Positions 1 through 11,600 of a stretch of 64,000 bases of DNA are shown in pieces. Position 1 is the stretch's first letter, and every line of letters starts with the position of its first letter. The translations under genes and the position numbers were made by a program. Source of the stretch: Ostrinia nubilalis (Eukaryota; Arthropoda; Insecta; Lepidoptera; Crambidae); contig NC_087098.1 in the NCBI RefSeq assembly GCF_963855985.1, positions 14,838,501 to 14,902,500 of the forward strand, written 5' to 3'. The notes beneath the pieces are model-generated. The model was not told where the DNA came from, did not search any database, and was given only the letters and a program-made list of their open reading frames with translations.

Positions 1-519
1 CTTATCAATCAAAAATATAATGGAGAATGAAACTGAATTTGTTTGTCGTGATTATCAGATATTTTGAAATTTTTGAATACTCTATAATTTTTGATGCTAC
101 TGCATTGCTATCTAACCGCATTTATTATTAAAATTTCACAATTAAGATATCTATTAAAATATGTTTTAACTACCGAAGTATTTTAGTTGTAATCCCACGC
201 GAAGATAATACACAGTTTAAATATTGCTTAGAAATGTTACAATTAAAGTCTTATAAATAAATGTTTAGTTTGAACGCTTACTAAATCCAAAACAAGGCTC
301 AGGACTCTCTCTTAACTTGTCAACGCTCTTCAATGAAATAAACTCCCAAAGGCCAATGGATAAAACATTTTGATTGGCAAAGGTAGACCATAGAAGTCCA
401 TGTCATATTTTTAGTCCTATGAGCAAAGAACGACGGAATCGAAGTAACTGACCCACCGATTATTCGTCACTCAGCAAGCAGGTTGATAATTTTGATCTCG
501 TAATAGGATAAAACCCGGA

Positions 520-700
520 CCGAAGAAGACCAGAGTGATGGACATAGTCCATTTAGCACGTTAAAGTGGCAGTGGGCCGAACTGTCTGTCTTAAATAATG
601 ATAGAGGATGTAGTGAACTGGTTTTCCCGTTACGTAGGTGTATGAAGCCTTCTTGCTCGATGGACCGACGTCCTCAAAAGAATGTAAAAGCCGTGGCCGT
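520..700 (+). pseudogene. Decayed RTE-type LINE reverse transcriptase tail
   Basis: The stretch near 525-580 aligns in order with the RTE tail seen intact at 18484-18904: RRTRVMDIVHLARLKWQWA corresponds to the R-TKV-DIARRI-K-KWQWAG block, with stops and gaps. A later GGACCGACG matches the RWTDD region. It is heavily mutated. Confidence 0.45.
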
Positions 701-919
701 GAATGAAAAAAGTGGCTGGATAAGAACGGGGGATCCTGCTTTTTGGGTAGGCTTATGTCCAGCAGTTGGCTATCATTGGCTATTATGATAAGAAGAAAGC
801 AACTTTGTATGCTTACACACACGTCAGCTTCAATATGTTTAGTTAAATGACAGATAGATTTCTATGGATCTTGGCTCGCCAATTTGAATATTATTAAGTT
901 TTTAAGTTAAGTCAAACAT

Positions 920-977
920 TTTATTAGCATGTGCCATTTATATGGCATTGATACCTAGACTGAATCAGTGATTTATT
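920..977 (-). terminator. Candidate polyadenylation signals for mAChR-A
   Basis: Two AATAAA hexamers on the minus strand (TTTATT at 972-977 and 920-925) are the first canonical signals downstream of the stop codon. They would give a 3' UTR of about 0.9 kb. ATTAAA variants occur closer (for example near 1680). There is no transcript evidence, so the choice is tentative. Confidence 0.3.
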
Positions 978-1870
978 GACTTAAATTAAAAACTTAAGAT
1001 GACGTGATACTTTTAATTTGACTGTAAATAAACACAATATTCGCAAAATATTTTCAGGATATCTTTTTAGTTGTTAACAAAAGTAATAATGAAACAATCC
1101 CTGCTCTAAATTCGTCAATTTTAACCCTAGAAGCTCAAACCTTTTCAGAACACCGTATAGAGAAATCTTTGACTAGAGAAATTACAATTAAATCGTGATT
1201 AAAGACTAGATTTGTTTCTACCCACTTTACGCCTCTATTTTCAGCGTTTATCACTCTAATACTAATCACTCTTAAATTAATATTCGGGCATTTATAAGGT
1301 CAATTAACCCTTCGCGATTTAATATATCTCTTCTTAAAACAGAAGACTTAAAATATCAGAAATTGGAATCGTCAACGTAGAATTCTTCTAACACAAGAAT
1401 ATCACAAAACGCGAAATCTATAAATGATACCACTACGAATGGACGGGATGATTAACTCACTATGGAAACGAAAAGCTTCGTGATTGCTTTTAGTGGGGAA
1501 AACAACGAACAGACATTTCACAGGTTTTACCACAATACATTTAGTTAAAATTTTAGTTCACTTTTAGAAAATGTTTAAAGTTAACTTTAGTAGACACATG
1601 AAAAGTACCGAGTTCATACAGTGGAGTTTTGAGTATTACTGGTTATGTGAAAAATATAGAGGTATTGTAAGTTTTCTACTTTAATCTTTAGAGTTGGTAA
1701 CCCAGGCTGGTTGAAGGTGTATCAACTCGGTACTATCGAAGCATCTTAGATACCAAAATTGGGCAATCTTCATTTTGGCATCACTAAAGTTCACATCGCA
1801 CCCCATACCCCTCAGATAACCTACGCACCAAATACACCATGAAGCTCAAAAACCAAGTTTTCCTATCAAA
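978..1870 (-). other. Presumed mAChR-A 3' UTR
   Basis: AT-rich sequence between the stop codon and the first AATAAA on the minus strand. I see no repeat or open frame of note in it. Confidence 0.4.
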
Positions 1871-2660
1871 TTAATTGTACACACCTCTAGTCATCGCTTC
1901 TCTATTTCTGTTGTGCCATTTACAAGTCAAGATCCTAACGTATGTTCTTCTGAACGTGGCGTTACACAGAGCGTAACATACAGGGTTTATCGTGGAGTTG
2001 ATATAGCACAGAGCATAAAAGAAAGACCAGAGCTCGTCAGGTATGCACCTCGTGCACGCCGTCAAAGGTTTCAAGAGCACCAGAATGTTATAAGGCGTCC
2101 AAGTTATAATAAAAGATAGGAGAATAGCTGAAAGCGTTTTCGCTGCTTTCGTTTCCTGTTTCTTCTCTTGCGTTTTCTTCTTCTTCGGCTGTTTCGAGGT
2201 TATCCCCTTCCCAGCTAGCTGTTTCGGGATAATCTTTGCATTTAAAGGTATTCTCACGTCTTGTATGTGAGACGTCCTTCTCGTGAGCGCTGGGTGACCG
2301 GCTGGGTGGAGATTCAGTTCTGAATCACCCCTCGTAGGCGGTCGATAGTGCGTTCTCGTGTTGGTGGGTGGTGATTCTTCGGTGATCATTTTGATTGTCG
2401 CTCTGTCAGAGTCCGCGTCAGGTAGGCGTATGACGATGGTGTAGACAGAGTCGGCAGAGGCAGATTTTGGTGCTGGTGAGGTAGTAGAGTTGATTCTTGT
2501 GTTTGGTGGGAGGGACCGGCTGTCCCGGGCAGCTGGGATGCTGCCAGGGGGAGGGTCGTAGGTTCTACGGAGGGGGGAAGTTCCTCCGTCAGGACCTGTG
2601 GAGCCGCCGGAGCCGCCGCGCGTGGCGTATGGATCCCTGATGACGTTTAACGACGTACAT
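1871..2660 (-). CDS. mAChR-A: mAChR-A coding exon 4: end of loop 3, TM6, TM7, C-terminus
   Basis: The exon starts at TCTCCAG|ATGTACG (2660). AG+A makes Arg339, followed by [11 protein letters not shown]. It then holds a low-complexity Gly/Pro/Ser segment, conserved patches ([33 protein letters not shown]), a lysine-rich stretch just before TM6, TM6 with WTPYN, TM7 with NPVCY, and the short tail [16 protein letters not shown] ending at TAA (1873-1871). The open frame runs on to 2707 through the 79-bp intron, so an intron-retained transcript would stay open a little way but lose exon 3. That is probably incidental. Confidence 0.95.
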
Positions 2661-5600
2661 CTGGAGACAATGCATTTGATATGGATATAAAGATGTTTGG
2701 AGCCCATTTTAAGTGCTTATAAGTAGACTGGACACTTACCTGGATACAGAGCTCTGCAGCGGCGTCTCCACAGACACGGGCGTGGCATACCCCGGGTCGG
2801 AGGGCTCCTCCTCCGGCTCGGTGTCCTCCTGGTCCTCCCTGCCGGAGTGCCACCACGCCACGCACCACGCCCTCACGGCGGGCCAGCCGCGCTTGGGGCG
2901 TCGAGAGGAACTTGACTGTGAACAAGGTGTATTTATAAATATTTGTAGAAAAAATCATACAGATGGCGTTCATAATGAAAACATTGAAATAAGTGATTCA
3001 CGATTGATTAGATTGCATTTAATTTCAAGAATCGGTAATTTCTAGACTACAAGATTTTGTAGTAGGTACACAATCCCTGATTCTACACTACAGTTTTGGT
3101 CTTCAAATTCACAGATGTATATTTAAAATACTAACATCATTTATTTTTCGTTGCATAATCCGTGAAAGCTTCAAAATCAAGCCGCTTTACGTTATAACAT
3201 CTACCTGTTTTTTTAAATTGGTATTCGTTAGTTTAACTCTATCTCCATTTCAATTTCTATCAAATGAATATTAATGAAATTATGCATGCAACTATAAAAT
3301 AAAGATTCCACATTGCCTTTGCTAACCGGTTTTGACACTGTGCGCCAAATAACCCAATATACAGGCTCGATTGGCACCCTTCCAGATTTGGCCACAACCG
3401 AAATATTCCTGCCTGTATTCCATGGTTTAGAAATCGACCTTATCCCTGTTGATTTAGAGTCGCCGGAAAAGATTTGGTCGGATTTGGCTTTACATTTGCT
3501 TTGGCTGCATTCGCGAATGCATCGAAATTTTGAACAGCGTCGTGTATTTATCATGCAAGCGCAATTCGGAAATGCTTTTCATTGGACCTCGTTAGACTGA
3601 CTACATTACTGGAAATTTTCATTAGAATCATTTAATTTTGTATTACACTATGTTCGTTCCATAAACCATCTACATACAGGATGTCCCAAAAACAATGGAT
3701 AACCTTGTAACTATCGATAAGCCTCACAATGGATGGTTTCTGTGATTAAAAAAATTTGGCCAGGTAAAAATATCACGGTTTTCGAGATTCTTAAGTTTTT
3801 TGTATTTTTTAGAAAATTGACACACACATTTTTCTTTTCTTCTTTTTCATCTTTTTTCAATGCTTTGGAACTATTTTGTTGAATTTCACGAGAAAAAATA
3901 ATCACAGATGGCCATTTTCTAAAAATAAAAATCTTTTTTCTGTGATATTTTTACTAAGGTCAAAATTTTGACATTATAGAGATCTTGAGGAGGCCAGTCG
4001 ACAGTTGTAAGGTTATGCATTGTTTTTGGGACACCTGTATAGGTAACAAATGAAACGAAAATCAGTCTAATTTTCCGAAGTGCTCATACTTATTTATCAC
4101 TGGCGAATCCTAAAGCTATAAACCTTTTGCCTAAAGCCGTATTTTAAAGCATTAAAGTTTCAATTCGCGTACGAATTTTCACATATCGTATGGAAATTCT
4201 CATACATTTGCGTGATTTCGAATGCGAATTAGATTTCAATTGCCATTGTTCCTATTGAACCAGGAAAGTGGTAAAATCCATTCATTTTAACCCTATTTTA
4301 TATGCATAGTGTTGAAAATGTGGTGATATCCATTTAACTAGATAAAAGGTAGGCTCGCATGATTCAATGCTTGAAACTCATTTCAAGCTCAAACATACCT
4401 AGACTCAAATATGTGATGGGTTGAATTTTAATATTTAGGCCAATCATAAATTCTCGATTTTAAGCTGTAGTGACTTTTAGCATAATAGTCTATTGAAATT
4501 TCATAGTTTGACCTTAACCGAAGTAAGAAGGTACTCGTACTTCAAATATTATCTAACCTTGTGTATTACGTGTGACTTACAACATTTTTAGGTACATACA
4601 TGAGAATACCTGTTAAACAGAATACACTGACCCCCACACGTTTCACGATTTACAGGTATATTGTAAGACTAAAGCAGAAGTGTAAATGAGATGAGTAAGT
4701 GAGATGATGCTCAGCCATAGGACATCCACTGCTGAACATAGGCCTCCCCCAATGCTTTTCATGTTGCCCGGTTGGTAGCCGCCTGCGTCCAGCGCCTTCC
4801 TGCTACCTTTATGATGTCGTCGGTCCACGGGTGGACGTTCCACGCTGCGTTTAAAGTGTAAAGATATCCAAAGATTTTACATGTTTGTCAAAAGTTCATC
4901 AAACTTCGTCTCTCCGCAGTCCGCATCACAACACAACTTGGATATGTCAGGAAAAAGGGACACATTTGCAAAGGAACCCCAATTTCTCTTAATAACCCAA
5001 AGTGGGTCCATTACTTACGACTCTAATAAGAGTCCTAAAACAACGTGGACAAACAGAAGAAAAACCTTTTTATACGACGGAAGCAAACGGCACATACGCA
5101 TTTTGATAATTTGATTTAAGGGAGAGTCCGGACTTTCGTTCAGGAAAACAAATACGAGTGCCTCGTAAAAGAGAAGTTTGTAGGTTTAATAAAGCGCACC
5201 AAATCGATGCAAACTTGAACAAAGATATAAGCGTGTTATTGGATGAATCAAATATTTAGAATGTCAGACCAACAATGGATTTTTATCAAAGAATTGAATT
5301 CTGCACATCATTCATTCGAGCTTTTTGTTAAAATGCAGAATTATCCAGGTAATCCTATTATTTTCAACCAATCCCATTTTAAAAATGGCGACTAATTTGA
5401 TCGAATTATTTGGAAGAATCGATACACTAAAACTAATATTTTATTTATTACACTTTATTGGAAGCAAAGGTGTTAATGGGAATATAATTCTCTCCTTCAA
5501 CGCATAAGAATTATTTGATGAACATTTAGAAAAACGTGATCATAAATAATTTCATAAAATCCAACACAAAAAACCAACAGATAATGATGTAATGGGTAAG

Positions 5601-8600
5601 TACTCGTACAAGTACAATGTAATCACGTGCGTAGCCTGAACGTAACTTGTTAAAAATGTTTTCTCTATGGCTTCATGTATGACTTCCGCTATGTCAGAGG
5701 TACCTCGCTACTATAATACCTACTTGTCAAACCCAAGACGGGGTGAATGGCCTAGAAGTAAAAACCTACCATACTACATATATAGGCCGTTGTCGTAATT
5801 TTTTTTCCTGATTTTTCAGGTCGTTGACCGGCTGAAAGACAATAAGTTGTTGTTAAGGCTTGGTATTTCTTCTAAAGTAGGTATTTCGCGCTGTCAAAAT
5901 CTGCGCGCGCAATTCTTCGCCGAAAACAGCGCGTCAAAGAGCTCCCGCCACAATTTCCAGCTACACAGTATAGAAATACGCAGTTGGTTAGGTTAGGTTG
6001 ACTTCCTTCCCTTCCCAAGTAGCATTTTACTCCATTTAAGAGTTCACATTTAGTTCCAATGTGTACTTAAAGCATTAGTACAGTTCACTCGTGATGTATA
6101 AGCTGTATTATTGCAATTAATTACACCTATACCTGTCTAAGGGACTTATAGGAGTGTAGACTAGTGTAGAGTTATACTTTTATACGATTGTTGGTGTTAT
6201 AATACTCTAACAACTATCCTTTAGTCAGCCGTCTGATACGGCAATCGCTGTTTAACGGCCTACTTGTACGATGTTATAGAGCTAGCATTTTAATAGAACA
6301 CACGTGGTCATTTATAAAGCCAAAGGCTGTTATGTTTACTTGTTTTAGACTGTTATACAGCTAGTAGCTGTAGTAGGACTTGTTTGTGATAATTAAATAA
6401 CCTTTTTTTACTATCTGTACAAAAGTGTTTCAATGGTTCGCATGTGCACTGTAGGCTGTTAAAAGGACTATATGTGTTGTCCATTAACATCAATAGCAGT
6501 TTATTTGTCCACAAGTACTACTCTTATTTGCTTTAAGCTGAACATGAATGTGAATGTGATATTCTATTACACTTTTCCCCAAGCCTGTTTTTAGTTGTTC
6601 ATGGTGGTTCTGTACATGATGCAGAGGAAAATATTATGCCTGAACCTGAAAGTTCCCTTCAAAATATACAGATATCAGAGTGTGATGATTGCAGTTCTAG
6701 TGATAGTGAATACAATTTTGATTTGGACAATTATTTATTTAACCTTTTGCAAAAAAATAAGAACATGGGCTATTGAAAATCGTATTCCTCATTCCGCTTT
6801 GAATAAATTGTCAGGCATAATAAACGAATTTAAACCGGGAACACTACCGTCTGATGCTTTAGGTACTCATACTTGACTATTAGTAGCTGGGCTAGGCGAT
6901 TTAACGGACATTAATAATTTTTATTGCGGATCTCTAAAATTTCAGTATTTGAAAGAATTAAAGATACACAATTGACCTGAACTAGGTACATCTTAAAGCT
7001 GTACATAAGTTCACATTAGAATAAATTTATAGAAATTAGCGCTGTAGTGGTACAAATGTGGAACTTCATATAGATAACAGCATTCTAACAGAACACATGT
7101 GAACCTAATATACGCTCACCGCATTAAATCGAAGTTATAACAGTTCACATAGCCGTATTTCATTTCCACCATTTTGTTCTACATAACCTAAAATATTTAC
7201 CAAATAAATCTCCAAAATTAATGCAGATTTATTACAAAATTCGCAGATAGAGCGATTGAGTTTTGGTTTCATGTTATAATTAATTACCGTAATTTGCAAA
7301 TTGTAGATTTCCTCTCAGCCAGATTTAAATATTTTAAAATGAATATCGCGTTTTTACAGAGGCGCGTAAATATTTTAGCTGTAAATATGTATACATTTCA
7401 CGATAAAGTTGCATTCCCAATGGCATTAACATTATTAAGTATTTAAAACCCGTGTTATTATTTGCATAAATGATTATCCGCCCGAGTTGTTTCCCTCTTG
7501 GCACTCACGTACAAATACCAAACTAATATTAAAATGTGGAAATAATTTAGGACACACGTGAACTTTATGTAGCATTGGAGTACTTTTGTCGGACTTTATA
7601 ACTTTGAAAGCTGTGCATTTAGCCACTTGTTACTCTTTATTACACTCACGTACGTTGTATGGTTCACACTGCGTCCCATATAGTGCCGTAAGTCAGCCTT
7701 AAGTCCGATGTTACTACTTAAACTGCTATTATAATGCTATTATACTGCTAATGTACAGCCATAGTGAACTTAAGGCTGTCTAATTTGTGCCCAAACTGGT
7801 TCTATAAAAGCATTATAGCAAGCTATACAGCTCGTATACAGCTGACATACACAGCTTGTGGAGTACATGTGAACGACTAGTGAACTCTTAAATGGAGTAA
7901 AATGTTACTTGGGTTCAAGCGTCACACTCACAACACTTTCTAATAGAAATCATATCCAAGTGATACAAATTAAAACACCTTTCAGACTTTTTGGGAATAT
8001 ATTCTAGAATCGAATAAATATAAAATATAACGGCAGAAGTAAACACTGTTCAAAGTGGCCGTGGCGTCGCCCGACCTTCTGGAAGTTCTGCGCCGGCTTA
8101 AAGAATTTCAAGATTACGTCACCCGACCTATCGGTAGGCCCTTGGGAGCTTGAGCGATTGGATTTTTTTTTATGATAAGTTACTCTTAGTAGCGATTATT
8201 TAGAGCTTGGATAATAAATTTAATTATAGTTGTTGCAATTCACGAAGCTTTGCATGTGGTTAATAACATTAATCAGTATAGGTACGCATCAATTTTGTTC
8301 AGTCTCTTTGTTTATTAATAAATAAAAATATCATACTAAAATTGCAGAAACATATTTGTTTGTATTGGTCTGGGTGTTTTCTTTCTATAATATGTATGAC
8401 GTATGTACGGGGTTCTGTACCTATCGAAAATTGCTATAAGCATCACACGCGGTTACCTGCGTACCTCTGTGCACTCATGGGAGTTTAAGCAGAGGTCCCT
8501 AGAGTTTGACTTTGAGCTTTGTTTATAGTCATTACGAAGCAGACTGATGGGAAACTGCACTGTCTTGAATTCGAAAGGGTAATTTGACGGTGTTTGGGGA

Positions 8601-11600
8601 ATTCTAGGAATAAATACAGAGTCTCCTCATTGAGATTGAGACATTTCAATTTGAGATTTCACTTGACATTGAACACAATCTGAAATGGAGTTTTCAAACA
8701 CTTGTAAAAATAAAAAGTAATTAAATCAAAGGCACTAAGTAGTATTGATATCAACTTCGAAGAAAATGACTGCCAAAATTACTTTCTACCCATTCCACAC
8801 GTCTTTCATGAATTATATTAAGGTATTGTTAAACTAAATTTCAAGTAGATTGAACCAAGGAATCACTTTGTCCCATACAAACTTTGCCCCCTTTTTTCAC
8901 CCCCTTCATTTCATGACCCCATTTCGGAAAATCTTTTCTTACCAACTTTCAGGTCTCTACGATATCCGTCAGTCATTTAGGACAAAGCATTTTTATTAGT
9001 TATTCAAAACTCTATCGTTCCAGGTATGTCATTGACAGGAGGGCGCTACTATCTTAATGGGTTATTCATTAGTCCACTTGACATTTCAGAATCGTTTGAC
9101 TTTAGATACCTAAGCGATTTGATATTCGGAGTCTTTTAATGAAATCAAGTTCTGAAATAACTTGAGGTGTTGTATCCGATCAAGCTTTTCATTGCAGGAC
9201 AGTTAAATAGTTTTATTATTAGTTTCTTCTCTAAGTCTTAATTTGTCAGAGTAGGTAAAGGCTCCATGAGAGCAAAATTTAGCTTTATAATAGTTTTTAA
9301 TTTTTTTCTTGAAATATTTGACGCCTTGTAATCTCTCGTTAATATAGGTCCACACAAATAAAGAATGTTTGACTTCGACTTTAATAATTATGCTCTTACA
9401 TAATTATAAATAAACTAGCTTTCCGCCCGCCGCTTCGCCCGCGTGGAATTTTTTGGTTTTTATATAACTTATTACACTCAGATATAATGTGGCTTTCTAT
9501 TGGTGAAAGATTTTTTAAAATCAGTTCAGTAGATCCCGAGATAACCTCTTACAATTTAACAAATATACAAACACACAAACTTTACCTCTTTATAATATTA
9601 GATTATAGATAGGTAATTTGAAACCCTATTTTGTTTTATTCTTTTTTTTATTTTAAATATTTCACGATCCAAACTAATATTTACTGTAAGTAAATGCTAA
9701 ATAGTAAATATTAGTTTGGATGTCTGGATGTCATGATGTCTGGATGTTTGTTACTCTTTCACGCAAAAACTACTGAACGGATTTTGTTGAAACTTTACAG
9801 TATTATTGTTTATAACCCAGATTAACATTATGACGATATGTGGCAAATAAATTTCAATAAATAAATAAGACGTGTCTAAAAGCGCCATCTATCGTCATTG
9901 GTTAAAATCTACAGCACTGGACAAACTACGGTATGACGTTCGTAAATATTCATTCGGGGGAAACCGTGAAACGCCATCTATCAACATGGGTAAAATGAGG
10001 TAAAACATCATATCTAACGGGGGTAAAACGAGGTCCACGCGAACGAAGTCGCGGGCGGCCGCTAGTTTATAATAGGTAGCTTTCCCTCCGCAACCTTATT
10101 GGTATTCCATGTATGTGTCTTTTAACTGAGTTCTGTTAAACATTTCATGTAAAATTTGTCCAATTATAACTCTATTTACATCTGCATCTGTAAGCAAGGA
10201 TTCATGTTTTTCAGCCCAGATGCCGAGTAAACAGAATCGTCTTTCAGTGACGTGCAGCTGCCCCTATATTTGACCCACTGACCTAATTTTTTTTTATTTA
10301 TTTGTGTCAGTGTGCTCTTCTAAAGAGTGAAGACGATTGTATGTAGGTACTATTAAAATGTAATTTTAACTCATTGGTTTTGTCTCATATTTGAGGAATG
10401 TATCATGAGTAGAGTCTTAGTTTAAAAGGATGCCAACGATTTAAATTTCAATAGGTAGACAAAATTCAGAATTCTTAATTATCAAAAATTTTAGCTTTCT
10501 CCAGTAACACTGGTATTATTATACTGTGACTCATCAAAGTCATCATTGTCAAAAATATTGACAAATCGAGAACTGTCACGGCCAAAAAACTGGCACGCGT
10601 CCGTCCTCCGTAAGCGCCACCGCGCGACTGATTGAGATTGTCCAAGCCGTCATGGGCGATTTTTTCCACATTTTTTAACATAGTAACTGAAATAAGACGC
10701 AATATAAAAATTTCATCCGTTAAAAGCCCTCAAGTTATTTCTAAACTTTAGTTTAGTAAAAGATTCAGAATCTCAAATCGTTTATTTTAAAAATAAAACC
10801 ATAGAAAACGAATAGAGGTAACTTTGGGAATTTATTCTATCGAGTCAACTTCATCAAATCGTGTTTCCATCCGTTAATAGCCCTAGAAAATATCCTCAAC
10901 TATGCCCAAAAAAAATCTTAGCCTTTTATTTTACTGTTTAGTACCTCAAAAATGAAAAATGAAAACCTCATTTTCGCCATTTTCTCTGTTACCCGGCCTT
11001 AATGGGCAATTTGAAAAATAAATATGTCAGTTTTTGGTCTGTTTACTTTTAAACAATAAATAGGTTTTTTTTACCTATGCCTATGAAATTACCGTATCTT
11101 TTTCTTCAATATTCATAAGCTCGCATAATGGTATAACTGTTCCCAATATTATTTTTGCTTTGTAATTTTATTTCAAGGCAGTTTTGTATTTTTAAACAAA
11201 CTAGACTGGACTGAACATATTATTATTAACTAGCTTTTGCTTGAAATTTAGTATGTCACAGATCATCATAAATTATAGCCTATATATTATTCTGGGTTAT
11301 AAGTAAACAAAAATACTGTAAAGTTTCATCTGTTCAGTAGTTTTTCGTAAAAGAGTAACAAATATCTAGAAATCCAGACATCCATACAAACTTTCGCATC
11401 TAGAATATTAGTAGGATTACGATAAAAACTTTATTCGCGATCATTCAGCTACGGTAGGTACCTCGTTTTTAATCCGATTAAAGCATAAAAGGCTGGGCAT
11501 TTGATTTTAAAAATGTTTTATCCTTTGTTGGGCAAAAAGCCACGTCCATTAGCGTTAATTTATTTATAATAGTTTGCGGCAAACGCAGTTAACGCAGTAT

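Noticed and set aside
2647..2973. Minus-strand 108-codon frame over exon 3
   Set aside because: Wrong frame; the phase-0 frame gives the conserved receptor loop instead.
2713..3045. Plus-strand 110-codon frame over receptor exon 3
   Set aside because: It is the antisense shadow of a GC-rich coding exon.
5985..6000. GGTTAGGTTAGGTT as a telomere-repeat trace
   Set aside because: Only about two to three units; chance or a simple repeat is enough to explain it.
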